Positions 25,953 through 34,698 of a stretch of 64,000 bases of DNA are shown here, piece after piece. The position numbers and the translations under genes were made by a program. Below the pieces are notes generated by a model. The model worked only from the letters and a program-made list of their open reading frames with translations, was not told where the DNA came from and did not search any database. The DNA is from Enterobacter ludwigii (GTDB lineage: Bacteria; Pseudomonadota; Gammaproteobacteria; Enterobacterales; Enterobacteriaceae). The stretch covers positions 310,001 through 374,000 of the forward strand of contig NZ_CP017279.1 of assembly GCF_001750725.1 (NCBI RefSeq), written 5' to 3'. The first letter of the stretch is position 1; every line of letters begins with the position of its first letter.

Positions 25953-26105
25953 GGTTATTTTTTTTAATGAAATAACATCTCATTATAAACGGTAATGGTA
26001 TTAATTAAGTTGCTGTAAAATACTCAGCTTAAGTGAAATTGAATAAGAGGCGGAAATCGCTTTTTACCTGCCTGTGCCGGGGCTGTACTCTCTTCAGGGA
26101 ATATC

Positions 26106-26117
26106 AAGACGGGTCTT
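26106..26117 (+). promoter_or_regulatory. Putative island operator, site E
   Basis: AAGACGGGTCTT is a perfect 5-2-5 inverted repeat 70 bp before the TPR/glycosyltransferase-like gene. Its right arm lies where a -35 element would stand relative to AACAAT at 26134. Confidence 0.5.
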
Positions 26118-26186
26118 ATCGTGAGCCACCCGTAACAATGAAAAAATCGGCTTAATTTTTCTGATTAAATAATTGAGCGGATTTTT

Positions 26187-27461
26187 ATGCGCCCGGTACC
26201 TCAACGTCGACCTGTTAACCACGCCGCAATAAGCCAGCAGTTACATTCCCTGGCGGAGATTTATCGCCAGTCTATGGCTGACGGGGATTACGCCAGCGCC
26301 TCTCGCTGCTGTGAAAAAGCCCTGGCCATATTGCCCAAAAATATGTCAGTGCAAAGTGACTATGCGCTAAGCCTGATGCGTCAGGGAAAGTACGATCAGG
26401 CGTATAAAGTGTATCGTAAAATACACCGGTCGCCGCAGCGTCATGAAGCCTCTGAAACCTGGCTGGATGGTTTTGCTGAACTGTGTGGGCACATGGGCAA
26501 AACCCAGGAGATGCGCACCTATGGCCTTGAGTCGCTGACGCTGTCGGATCAACGCTTTGGTCACGGCAAATGCTGGCCGCTTCCCTCAACGCCGCCGCGT
26601 CCTTTTGATGCCACGCAGCGCGAAAAAAATATTATCGCCTTCAGCCTGTTCGGCGATCGGCCGCGCTATTGCGAAACGCTGATTAAAAACATTGAAGCCG
26701 CAAACTCGCTGTTTCCTGGCTGGTGCTGCCGTGTGTATCTGGATAATTCTGTGCCGCAGCACGTCTGGCAACGTCTGCAGGCGGGCGGTGCTCAACTGGT
26801 CGATATGAGCCACGAAAAAACCATCTATCCCACGTTATGGCGTTTTCTGGTGATGGACGACCCGACGGTTGAGCGGTTTTTGGTTCGTGATGCCGACTCG
26901 TTGCTCTCCGAACGCGAGCAGGTTTGTGTCGAGGCGTGGCTACGTTCGCCCTGGTACTTTCACCATATGCGTGACTATTTCACGCATACCGAGTTGTTAC
27001 TCGCCGGGATGTGGGCTGGATGTGGCGGCATCTTCCCGAACGTTGCAAGAATGATGCGTGAGTTTGTCGTGCAGTACCGGGGCAATGCGCGCTTCACTGA
27101 CCAGTATTTCCTGAAGGCGGTGCTGTGGTCCACCGTGCGGCAAAGTCTGCTTAGCCATGATGCTATTTTTGGTTTTCATCATGCTGAACCCTGGCCGGCG
27201 CATCCTCCTGTTCGCTGGAAGGCAGAACACTTCCACGTCGGGAGCAATGCCGGGTTTACGATCATGGCCGGGCCAAGCCATAAACAAGACGGGGAAAAGC
27301 AGGCTGTGCTGCTGAAAATGGACGGTAATGCCTGGCGGTATACGGCACCCGTGCAGCAGGGGCAGTGGAAACTGCCGATGCCTTTTTTTATTGCCGAGGG
27401 GTTTCGTCAGGGAGACGTTAAGGTCGAGATAGTGAACGACGACGATCGTCAGGGGAGCTGA
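26187..27461 (+). CDS. TPR protein with glycosyltransferase-like domain
   Basis: The 424-aa protein begins with two or three tetratricopeptide helices (about 15-95, 'GDYASASRCCEKALAILP', 'GKYDQAYKVYRKI'). From about 140 to 360 it looks like a GT-A-type glycosyltransferase. There is a nucleotide-binding-like start ('NIIAFSLFGDRPRYCETL'), an acidic Asp-x-Asp motif near 232 ('FLVRDADSLLSEREQ'), and later 'GMWAGCGGIF' and 'FTDQYFLKAVLW', which resemble acceptor-site elements. No signal peptide or membrane helix is seen, so it should be cytoplasmic. TPR-linked glycosyltransferases can modify surface proteins before export, so modification of the adhesins is possible; this is inference. The family assignment is moderate, as I recognise motifs rather than a named enzyme. 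Confidence 0.65.
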   Translation: MRPVPQRRPVNHAAISQQLHSLAEIYRQSMADGDYASASRCCEKALAILPKNMSVQSDYALSLMRQGKYDQAYKVYRKIHRSPQRHEASETWLDGFAELCGHMGKTQEMRTYGLESLTLSDQRFGHGKCWPLPSTPPRPFDATQREKNIIAFSLFGDRPRYCETLIKNIEAANSLFPGWCCRVYLDNSVPQHVWQRLQAGGAQLVDMSHEKTIYPTLWRFLVMDDPTVERFLVRDADSLLSEREQVCVEAWLRSPWYFHHMRDYFTHTELLLAGMWAGCGGIFPNVARMMREFVVQYRGNARFTDQYFLKAVLWSTVRQSLLSHDAIFGFHHAEPWPAHPPVRWKAEHFHVGSNAGFTIMAGPSHKQDGEKQAVLLKMDGNAWRYTAPVQQGQWKLPMPFFIAEGFRQGDVKVEIVNDDDRQGS

Positions 27462-27469
27462 GACAGATT

Positions 27470-27498
27470 GCGGGACTCCCGGAAACGCAGCGTCCCGC
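27470..27498. terminator. Hairpin between convergent genes
   Basis: GCGGGAC and GTCCCGC form a 7-bp stem with a 15-nt loop just after the TPR gene stop and before the mini-protein stop. There is no T-run on either strand, so the termination role is uncertain. Confidence 0.35.
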
Positions 27499-27527
27499 GT
27501 GTCGCCAGGACCGCAGGACGCCTGCAT

Positions 27528-27878
27528 TTACATATTATTGAGGGCGACCTGCATACCGACCTGAACCAGCAGTTCCGTTTCCATACCTGAATGCTGATAT
27601 ACGGCATATTGCACGCCATCGACAGTTACTGAGCCCCGGGCTTTCGTCCATTCACCCATTTCCGCGCCTTCGGGAAGTAGGTCCGAGAGGTTAATTTCAT
27701 CCCCTGCATCACCTTTTATCATCAGTTGCTGGCTGGTATCGTCGGCAAAAAGACGCGCTTCATTCTGAATTAAAACGTCGTCGAGCGTTATTTCCAGCAC
27801 CACCGGAAATGGCGTATCGCGGTCCCCATCCGTGAGGGCCTCTGGCGCGATATCGCGATTATCAATATTGTTGTTCAT
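27528..27878 (-). CDS. Stand-alone adhesin C-terminal (type I secretion) module protein
   Basis: The 116-aa protein is homologous along residues of about 25-116 to the last ~90 residues of both giant adhesins. It has 'QQLMIKGDAGDEINLSDLLP', a Gly-Glu-Trp-Thr version of 'GNWT', 'VTVDGVQYAVYQ' and 'ETELLVQVGMQVALNN', in the same order and spacing. It has no Ig domain, signal peptide or membrane helix. The N-terminus is short and polar. I chose ATG 27878 over the preceding GTG 27881. It is divergent from the 1182-aa kinase and shares an operator candidate (27966-27977). Possible roles are a small secreted protein that uses the same exporter, a competitor or signal in the pathway, or the last remnant of a third adhesin. 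The similarity is clear; the role is inference. Confidence 0.8.
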   Translation of the reverse strand: MNNNIDNRDIAPEALTDGDRDTPFPVVLEITLDDVLIQNEARLFADDTSQQLMIKGDAGDEINLSDLLPEGAEMGEWTKARGSVTVDGVQYAVYQHSGMETELLVQVGMQVALNNM

Positions 27879-27965
27879 CACGGATTAACCTGTTCAAACG
27901 TAAAAAAGTACTTTCCTGGTAAAGTGGAGGAGAAATTTTTACCGGGACGGAACAGGCGCGACAAT

Positions 27966-27977
27966 AAGTCCGGTCTT
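27966..27977 (+). promoter_or_regulatory. Putative island operator, site F
   Basis: AAGTCCGGTCTT is a 5-2-5 inverted repeat with one mismatch, in the 226-bp divergent region between the mini-protein (88 bp away) and the 1182-aa kinase (128 bp away). It is followed by AT, as at sites B, D and E. Confidence 0.45.
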
Positions 27978-28104
27978 ATACTGTCGGGATCTTGTCTGCC
28001 ACTGAGGTATCTGCGCAGAACAAGACAAAGCTTACTCAGGGTAAGCCGGGTCATCGGTATAATTTTATTTTCCAGCATGTTTTATTCAGGGAACGACTCG
28101 TACG

Positions 28105-31100
28105 ATGCGTTTTTTATCAGCCCGGCTATTGAGCCTGCTTCTTACCGTGTGTTGTGTAGGGCAACTGCACGCCCAGCCACTGGAACTGCAGCGTCGCGTT
28201 CAGGTTAACGCGCCGCATGTCCAGTTCAGTGAGGCGGCGCAACGCTGGCTGGACAGCCATTCCACGCTGCATGTGGGGGTTTGGGGGCAGGAGCAACCGC
28301 CGTTAAGCGAAGGGATGGGACATGGCGTCTTTGGCGGCATTGCTGCTGATTACCTGGCTATGCTGGAAGACAGCCTTAAGGTAAAAATTAAGCTGCATTA
28401 CTACGAAAACAGCAGTGAAGCGTTACTCGCGCTGAAGCGCCAGGAAATACAGATGGTGGCTATCTGGAATCCGGAACTGTGGCCAAGCCCGGACCTGCAA
28501 GCCTCACCGCCCTGGCTGCTGGATAAAGCGGTTCTGATGACCCCAAAATCACAGGGTGAAACGCCTGTCGATCTGCGAAATAAAGTGATTGGCGTCGTCT
28601 CAGGAAGCCAGGCCAGTGAAGCGCTTCGCCGCCAGTATCCGGACAGCACACTGCGCTTCCAGTCGTGGTATAACACCGCCGTCAGCGCGCTGGCCTTTAA
28701 GCAAATCGATGCGCTGTGGATTAACCGGGCCAGTGCGGAATATCTTACGCAATACCACCAGGTCAGAGACCTGAGCTGGACGTTCAGCCCGACGATACCT
28801 AATCTGAACATGAGTTTTGGTATCGACCGACAGCTACCGCTGCTGGCGGAATCCATCGATACCGTATTTAAACATATCTCTTTAGCCAGCCGTTTACGCA
28901 TTGCGACCAGCTGGGGTCTGAACCGGAGCTTTGTGATCACCGCCAATCCACTGGGGTTAGATCCCGAGGAGGAAAGCTGGCTACGCGAGCACGGGCAAAT
29001 TCAGGTCATTATTGACCGCCGTCAAAGGCCTGTCACGTTTGTCAGCGAAGGTGAACCTCAGGGGCTGGTGGTCGATCTGCTTAACCAGTTTAACGACCAG
29101 TACGGCATTCGCTTTTCCTTCCTCAGCGTTGAAAGCGATGCTGAACTTCTGGCAATGAAGCGCGCTCACCCTGACGCACTGTTTGTTGAACAGGTTATCG
29201 ATACGCCGCAGCAGACCAAAAGCGGTGCAGCGAAAACGCCTCCGTTGCTTACCACGCCCGCCGTGGTGGTGATGGATCAGGGCATCAAGCGCCCCAGTGA
29301 TTTCTCACAGTTGAAAGGCGAGAAAATTGCCATTCAGGCGAATGACCCGCTGTTACCCTGGCTGGACACCTGGTATCCCACCATTAAGCTGGTGAAAGTT
29401 CCGCATATGGACGACGCCCTTGAACGCTTAAAACGTGGAGAAGTCCGTGGGGTGATTGCACCGCAGTTTATTGCCAGTTATCTCGTGACTCTCCACCATC
29501 CAACCCGTTTTCATCTGGCGGTGACCCTTCCTGTGACACCCGTCGATCTGGTGTTGTCGGCGCAAACGGACAGCAGCCAGCCGATCAATATCCTGAACAA
29601 AGCGCTGGCCGATATGCAGCCACGGGCGCTGATGCAAATGGCGGGTGACTGGCGTCAGGCGGCGATAGAAAACAGTGAAACCTGGAATAAAAGCACGTTC
29701 GTGAACTCGCTGCTGTGGGGCATATTGCTCTTTCTGGTCGTGGTGGGCTGCTGGCTGTGGATCCAGTATTTGCGCCGTGCATTACGCCGCGGCAACGTCT
29801 GGCAGCAGAAGCTGGCTGAGCAGCTGAAATTTACCCAATCACTGATAGACGCCTCTCCTGTTGCGCTCTATGTCCGCGATCGGCAGGGGAATTTACTGCG
29901 TTATAACCAGGCCTGGAGCGATACTATTGGCCTGTCAGGGCAGGATCTGAAAGGTCTGCCGATCACCGCCATCAATACGGTTGAGCCTTCAGAGCTGGCG
30001 GCGATCGAAGCCCGCTATCGCCAGGCATTGCAGGATGGTCAACCGCAGAAATGGTCCGCCAGGTTTCAGGTGGGTGAGCAGCCACGATACTTGCAGGGGT
30101 GGGTCGTGCCGTGGCATGACGGGCAGGGCGAGATTGGCGGGTTAATTGGTGGCTGGCTGGATATCACCGAAAAAGAGCTGTTAATTACTCAACTCTCTGA
30201 AACAAAAAGTAATCTTGAGCAGGCGATTGCCAGTAAAAATGCCTTTATGCTGAGCATGGGGCATGAGGTTCGCACACCGCTTAACGTGATTACGGGTCTG
30301 CTGGAACTGGAACTTCAGGCGCTGGACGAGCGCCATGAACGCAACGAGAATCTGAACCTCATCTGGGAGTCCTCCCTTAATCTGCTTTCGTTAATTGGCG
30401 ACATGTTCGATGTTTTCCGTGCCGATAACCCGCAACTGCTCGGCTTAACGCGCAGCACGAACCTGCCGCAGCTGATTGACAGCACGGTCGCTCTCTATCG
30501 TCAGCAGGCAGAAGCGAAAGGTATGAGCCTGAACGTGCTGATCGAGCTTTCAGCTCAACGCTACGATACCGATCCGCTGTTAATTATCCGCATTCTGTCG
30601 AGCCTCCTGCGCAATGCCATCAAGCATGCTGACGGCGATGCCATTGATATCGAGGTGTATGAGGGAACCCGTGATCCACAGGTTGAAAGCGTCCGGTTGG
30701 TGATTGAGGTGTGCGATGGGGGCCCGGGGATTTCCGAAGCAACCCAGGCACAAATCATCGAACGCGCGAACAACGTGACGCTTAAATCGGAGTGGACCGA
30801 TACCGGCTTTAGTTTGCCCGCCTGTCTGCATATGGCGCGCGCTGCCGGGGCGGAGGTGCGCGTTGAGAGCGAGCCGCACGAAGGATGTGTGGTGAGTTTC
30901 CTCTTTAATGCGACACCCTCAGCGAAAATAGCCCTGCATCATCCGGCACCGGACAGCGTAGCCAGCCTGCATATTCTGGTGGTGGATGATTATCCTCCCG
31001 CGCGTCAGACCTTACAGCAGCGACTCGAATCATGGGGACACCGCGTCTCTTTGGCCACGCAAGGAGAAGAGGCGCTGGCAATGTGGAAAGCGCAGCCAGC

Positions 31101-31653
31101 GCGTTATGCCGCCATTATTACTGACTGTACTATGCCGGTGATGGATGGTTACGAACTGACCCGGCAGATCCGTGAGCATGAACGACGGGAAGGACGTGAG
31201 GCGATCCCCATTTTTGGCCTGACGGCCATGAGCGGCACAGAAGCGGCCGCAAGCTGTATTGATGCCGGGATGGATGAATATCTGGAAAAACCGCTAACGC
31301 CGCAAAAATTGCAGGAGATGCTGGAGCGGTATTTCGCCAGTGCCGGAAAGACGGACGCCACCGTTGACGATAAAACACGCCAGCTTCAGTTCGAAATGAT
31401 CGCCGTGAATCATGACGACGCCGAACACCTTAAACAGCGACTTGAACAGCGAGAGCGCGACAAGGTTGGCCGCATGGCTCACCGGATTAACGGCGGTGCG
31501 CGGTTGATGAATTTTACCTCGCTGAAAGAGGCCTGTGAGGCGCTGGAACTCGCCTGCAACAACGAACAAGGCTGGGAATCCATCGAACCGTTGGTCAGCC
31601 GTGTGCTGGAAGAGATGGAACGGTTTAACGCGTGGCTGGAACGCCAGACGTGA
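28105..31653 (+). CDS. Hybrid sensor histidine kinase, SBP-SBP-TM-PAS-HK-REC-Hpt (BvgS/EvgS-like)
   Basis: The 1182-aa unorthodox kinase has a signal peptide ('LLSLLLTVCCVGQLHAQ') and two solute-binding sensor domains (about 45-270 and 285-515). A membrane helix follows at about 534-556 ('LLWGILLFLVVVGCWLW'), then a PAS domain (about 575-690). The dimerisation domain has His near 719 ('MGHEVRTPLN'). The receiver has Asp near 1008 ('ITDCTMPVMDG') and Lys in 'YLEKPL', and the C-terminal Hpt has His1126 ('MAHRINGGARLMN'). The ATPase N-box ('LLRNAIKHA') and G1 ('VCDGGPGIS') are good. The G2 box is altered: 'TDTGFSLPAC' stands where GxGLGL is usual, so ATP use may be reduced. It probably signals to one or more of the LuxR-type regulators in the island. 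Confidence 0.92.
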   Translation: MRFLSARLLSLLLTVCCVGQLHAQPLELQRRVQVNAPHVQFSEAAQRWLDSHSTLHVGVWGQEQPPLSEGMGHGVFGGIAADYLAMLEDSLKVKIKLHYYENSSEALLALKRQEIQMVAIWNPELWPSPDLQASPPWLLDKAVLMTPKSQGETPVDLRNKVIGVVSGSQASEALRRQYPDSTLRFQSWYNTAVSALAFKQIDALWINRASAEYLTQYHQVRDLSWTFSPTIPNLNMSFGIDRQLPLLAESIDTVFKHISLASRLRIATSWGLNRSFVITANPLGLDPEEESWLREHGQIQVIIDRRQRPVTFVSEGEPQGLVVDLLNQFNDQYGIRFSFLSVESDAELLAMKRAHPDALFVEQVIDTPQQTKSGAAKTPPLLTTPAVVVMDQGIKRPSDFSQLKGEKIAIQANDPLLPWLDTWYPTIKLVKVPHMDDALERLKRGEVRGVIAPQFIASYLVTLHHPTRFHLAVTLPVTPVDLVLSAQTDSSQPINILNKALADMQPRALMQMAGDWRQAAIENSETWNKSTFVNSLLWGILLFLVVVGCWLWIQYLRRALRRGNVWQQKLAEQLKFTQSLIDASPVALYVRDRQGNLLRYNQAWSDTIGLSGQDLKGLPITAINTVEPSELAAIEARYRQALQDGQPQKWSARFQVGEQPRYLQGWVVPWHDGQGEIGGLIGGWLDITEKELLITQLSETKSNLEQAIASKNAFMLSMGHEVRTPLNVITGLLELELQALDERHERNENLNLIWESSLNLLSLIGDMFDVFRADNPQLLGLTRSTNLPQLIDSTVALYRQQAEAKGMSLNVLIELSAQRYDTDPLLIIRILSSLLRNAIKHADGDAIDIEVYEGTRDPQVESVRLVIEVCDGGPGISEATQAQIIERANNVTLKSEWTDTGFSLPACLHMARAAGAEVRVESEPHEGCVVSFLFNATPSAKIALHHPAPDSVASLHILVVDDYPPARQTLQQRLESWGHRVSLATQGEEALAMWKAQPARYAAIITDCTMPVMDGYELTRQIREHERREGREAIPIFGLTAMSGTEAAASCIDAGMDEYLEKPLTPQKLQEMLERYFASAGKTDATVDDKTRQLQFEMIAVNHDDAEHLKQRLEQRERDKVGRMAHRINGGARLMNFTSLKEACEALELACNNEQGWESIEPLVSRVLEEMERFNAWLERQT

Positions 31654-31854
31654 GACGTCGGCAAAAGGGAATGTTGCGGCATAACGGCGATACCAGGGCA
31701 AATATCCTGCACCCTGACGCTTATTGGATATACTTCATGTGGCAGGTTGTGCTGTTTCCGGATTTTTCAGCCAGAGCGGAGACACCGCATCGTACATCCT
31801 GCAACGGGAACCAATGAAAATGTTCACCATGAAACAGTTATGGAGGTGTGGAAG

Positions 31855-32304
31855 ATGGGATTATTAAGTTTTGTGAAAGAAGCGGGCGAGAAAATCTGGG
31901 ATGCCGTATCCGGCGGTAGCAAGGAAGATCAGGCCGACAAGCTGAAAAAACATATTGATAGTCTTAACCTGCCTGGTGCCGAAAAGGTCAACATTAATGT
32001 CGCGGACGACGGTACGGCGACGGTGACCGGCGACGTGGGCTCCCAGGAAGATAAAGAAAAAATTCTGGTGGCGATAGGTAACGTCACCGGGATTGGTCAG
32101 GTCAATGATAGCGTGACCGTCACCCAAAGCGGGGTGGAAAGCCGCTATTACACGGTGAAATCCGGCGATACCCTGAGCGCCATCTCAAAAGCGATGTATG
32201 GCTCTGCCAATGAGTATCAGCGTATTTTTGAAGCCAATAAACCGATGCTGACGCATCCCGACAAAATCTACCCGGGTCAGGTACTGATTATCCCGGCTAA
32301 GTAA
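31855..32304 (+). CDS. kbp: LysM/BON potassium-binding protein Kbp
   Basis: The protein is 149 aa, the same length as E. coli Kbp (YgaU/LysM). It begins with the typical '[18 protein letters not shown]', has a BON domain (about 35-95, '[17 protein letters not shown]') and a C-terminal LysM domain ('[19 protein letters not shown]', '[14 protein letters not shown]'). Kbp is a small K+-binding protein of the cell envelope or cytoplasm that helps growth at high external K+. I chose ATG 31855, which has GGAGGTG 6 nt upstream, over more distal starts. It is followed after 44 bp by yidB; the pair may be co-transcribed. It could be a paralogue rather than the ygaU orthologue. Confidence 0.9.
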   Translation: MGLLSFVKEAGEKIWDAVSGGSKEDQADKLKKHIDSLNLPGAEKVNINVADDGTATVTGDVGSQEDKEKILVAIGNVTGIGQVNDSVTVTQSGVESRYYTVKSGDTLSAISKAMYGSANEYQRIFEANKPMLTHPDKIYPGQVLIIPAK

Positions 32305-32348
32305 GCCGTCAATCAGGACGTGTTAGCGATGTTTGTAGGGAGTCTGTG

Positions 32349-32744
32349 ATGGGATTATTAGATCAAATCGGCAGCCTGGCCGGCGGGCAGGGCGGTAAGA
32401 CGGAGCAACTCCAGGCGATCATGACCTGGATTGAGCAGCAGGGCGGCATTCAGGGGATCCTCGAAAAATTCCGCAATGGCGGCCTGGGCGGCGTTGTCGA
32501 GTCGTGGCTTAGCCAGCAGAGTAATCAGTCGGTGAACAGCGAACAGATCACATCGGTGTTTGGATCGCCAGCGCTGCAGGATCTTGGCGCGAAACTGGGC
32601 GTGGATTCTCAAACCGCGTCGACGCTGATTGCTGAATACCTGCCTAAAATCGTCGACGGCCTTTCACCGCAGGGCGAAGCCCCGGCCCAGGGCGACCTGA
32701 TGTCTGCGGGACTTAACCTGCTCAAAGGTAAGTTCCTGAGTTAG
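32349..32744 (+). CDS. yidB: DUF937 family protein YidB
   Basis: The 131-aa protein belongs to the DUF937/YidB family. It starts with 'MGLLDQIGSLAGGQGG', has a Gly-rich helix region ('GGIQGILEKFRNGGLGGVV') and ends with 'SAGLNLLKGKFLS'. No enzymatic motif is seen. The family is small and soluble, and its function is unknown to me. ATG 32349 has GGAG 6 nt upstream; the GTG just before it is less likely. Its 3' end is followed by a strong palindrome shared with the convergent AraC gene. Confidence 0.85.
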   Translation: MGLLDQIGSLAGGQGGKTEQLQAIMTWIEQQGGIQGILEKFRNGGLGGVVESWLSQQSNQSVNSEQITSVFGSPALQDLGAKLGVDSQTASTLIAEYLPKIVDGLSPQGEAPAQGDLMSAGLNLLKGKFLS

Positions 32745-32771
32745 TGCAATCCACGGCGTGATGACGCCGTG

Positions 32772-32805
32772 TACATACCAGGCCTGTATTCAGGCCTGGT
32801 ATGTA
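32772..32805. terminator. Bidirectional palindrome between convergent genes
   Basis: A 15-bp perfect inverted repeat (TACATACCAGGCCTG / CAGGCCTGGTATGTA) with a TATT loop lies 27 bp after yidB and 9 bp before the AraC stop. It has no long T-run. Because it is symmetric, it could end transcription from both sides. Confidence 0.7.
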
Positions 32806-32814
32806 GTATCAGGC

Positions 32815-33735
32815 TTAATGGGAAGAGACAAATATCGACGCCTGCTGCACAGGCGGAACGGCGAAATTACGCTGCATGCGTTTTATTTCCTCTGCGGGTG
32901 GCAAACCAAACAGCCGTTTGAATTCACGATTAAACTGCGACGGACTTTCATAACCGACGGCGTAGCTCGCGGCGGCGGCGGTAATATGCTGACGCACCAT
33001 CAACATCCTTGCCTGGTGCAGGCGCACCGATTTCACATATTGCATCGGCGGCATACGGGTTATCGCTTTGAAATGGGTGTGAAACGTCGGCACACTCATT
33101 CCGGCCTCCATCGCCAGTTGATTAAGCGTTAACGGCTCAGCGTAGGCGGTATGGATGTGCTGCAGTACTTTGCCAATTTTGCCGAACTGCCCCTGTAAGG
33201 CCAGCGCGGCGCGCATGGCCTTGCCCTGGGCGCCCGTCAGGACGCGGAAATAGAGCTCTCGCACCCGCGCCGGGCCGAGGATCGCCGCCTCAAGCGGATT
33301 GTTCAGTACTTCAAGCAGGCGCAGCACGGCCGTTTTTACCGCGTCGTCCATCGGGCTCGACATCATGCTTTGTGGCGCAGCGGGAGGATGTGGGGCGTGA
33401 TGCTGCTCAATCTGCAACATCAGTTCAGCGGCAAGCTGAAAATCCAGATGCAGATATATCGCCAGTAAGGGGTGTTCTGCCGACGCGTCGGTTTCCATCA
33501 CAAACGGCACCGGTACTGACACGGCCAGATAGTGCTGTTCATCATACAGATAGGTCTGCTGACCGAAAAAGCCGCGTTTGCTGCCCTGGCAGACAATCAC
33601 AATCCCCGGATCGTAAAGCACGGGCGTTCGCGCAAGCGGGCGGTCGGCACGCAAAATTCGCACATCAGGCAACGCCGTCAGGTTGTACCCTTCCTGCACC
33701 GCCAGTGCTTTTACTAAGGTAATCATCCCGGACAT
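32815..33735 (-). CDS. AraC-family transcriptional regulator
   Basis: The 306-aa regulator has an N-terminal AraC-type sensing domain (about 20-190, 'PVLYDPGIVIVCQGSKRGFF'). The C-terminal double helix-turn-helix (about 205-300) has 'LNQLAMEAGMSVPTFHTHF' and 'VGYESPSQFNREFKRLFG'. This resembles the YqhC type, which often controls a nearby oxidoreductase. The divergent short-chain dehydrogenase gene at 33839 (104 bp away) is the likely target. I chose ATG 33735 because GAGGTG lies 5 nt upstream. Confidence 0.88.
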   Translation of the reverse strand: MSGMITLVKALAVQEGYNLTALPDVRILRADRPLARTPVLYDPGIVIVCQGSKRGFFGQQTYLYDEQHYLAVSVPVPFVMETDASAEHPLLAIYLHLDFQLAAELMLQIEQHHAPHPPAAPQSMMSSPMDDAVKTAVLRLLEVLNNPLEAAILGPARVRELYFRVLTGAQGKAMRAALALQGQFGKIGKVLQHIHTAYAEPLTLNQLAMEAGMSVPTFHTHFKAITRMPPMQYVKSVRLHQARMLMVRQHITAAAASYAVGYESPSQFNREFKRLFGLPPAEEIKRMQRNFAVPPVQQASIFVSSH

Positions 33736-33838
33736 CACTGCACCTCATAAAATCAGGCAATAAAAAGAGAAAATACGGCCTAAAAATACGGCAAATCAGA
33801 GAATACCATGCAGCCTTCACTGTTCATGGGAGTTATTT

Positions 33839-34672
33839 ATGGCATCTGCAAAAACAATCTTAATCACCGGCGTCAGCAGCGGCTTTGGTCGTGCTCTGGC
33901 GGAGGAAGCCCTCGCCGCAGGTCATCGGGTCGTGGGGACCGTGCGCACCCCCGAAGCAAAGCAGGCATTCGAGGCACTCGATACGCAGCGGGCATTCGGC
34001 TGCCTGCTTGATGTCACGGACTATGCGCACATTGATGAAGTGATTACGCAGAGTGTATCCACCGTCGGCCCGATTGATGTCCTTGTGAACAATGCCGGTT
34101 ACGGTCACGAAGGCATACTGGAAGAGTCCTCGCTCGCAGACATGCGCCGCCAGTTTGAGGTGAATGTGTTTGGCGCCGTCGCGATGATCAAAGCCGTGCT
34201 GCCGGGCATGCGCCAGCGTCGTCACGGCCATATTCTTAATATCACCTCGATGGGCGGTTTCATCACTCTGCCCGGCATCAGCTATTACTGTGGCAGTAAA
34301 TTTGCACTCGAAGGCATATCAGATACGCTGAGCAAAGAGCTTGCTCCGTTCAACATACATGTCACTGCGGTGGCACCGGGCTCGTTTCGCACCGACTGGG
34401 CAGGACGCTCGATGGTACGCAGTGCGCGCAGCATCCCGGACTATGACGCGTTATTCGATCCTGTCCGCCAGGCTCGTCAGGAAAAAAGTGGTCAGCAACT
34501 CGGCGACCCCGTAAAAGCGGCGCGCGCCATGCTGGCTATCATTGAGAGCCAGAACCCGCCGACGCATTTATTGCTTGGCAGTGATGCTTTGAGTTTAGTG
34601 CGGGAAAAGCTCGCGCGTTTAGGTGAGGAAATCGATCGCTGGGAAGCGCTAACACGTTCAACGGACGGCTGA
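33839..34672 (+). CDS. Short-chain dehydrogenase/reductase
   Basis: The 277-aa classical SDR enzyme has the NAD(P)-binding motif 'ITGVSSGFG' (about 9-17), 'NNAGYG' and 'NITSMGG', with the catalytic pair Tyr150/Lys154 ('YYCGSKFAL'). It should oxidise or reduce a small carbonyl or alcohol with NAD(P)(H); the substrate is unknown. The Arg in 'VRTPEA' after the second strand hints at NADP preference. The start has GGGAG upstream. It is divergent from an AraC regulator that probably controls it. Confidence 0.9.
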   Translation: MASAKTILITGVSSGFGRALAEEALAAGHRVVGTVRTPEAKQAFEALDTQRAFGCLLDVTDYAHIDEVITQSVSTVGPIDVLVNNAGYGHEGILEESSLADMRRQFEVNVFGAVAMIKAVLPGMRQRRHGHILNITSMGGFITLPGISYYCGSKFALEGISDTLSKELAPFNIHVTAVAPGSFRTDWAGRSMVRSARSIPDYDALFDPVRQARQEKSGQQLGDPVKAARAMLAIIESQNPPTHLLLGSDALSLVREKLARLGEEIDRWEALTRSTDG

Positions 34673-34698
34673 GCGGCGAACAGGGGAACATGATTACA

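Larger units (their letters stand above)
25706..26186. other. Divergent AT-rich intergenic region, hybrid kinase / TPR gene
   Basis: This 481-bp stretch has no convincing gene. It separates the minus-strand kinase from the plus-strand TPR gene and holds operator candidates D (25941-25952) and E (26106-26117). A possible -10 (AACAAT, 26134-26139) lies 16 bp after the site E arm and could serve the TPR gene. The middle of the region is AT-rich. Confidence 0.55.
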
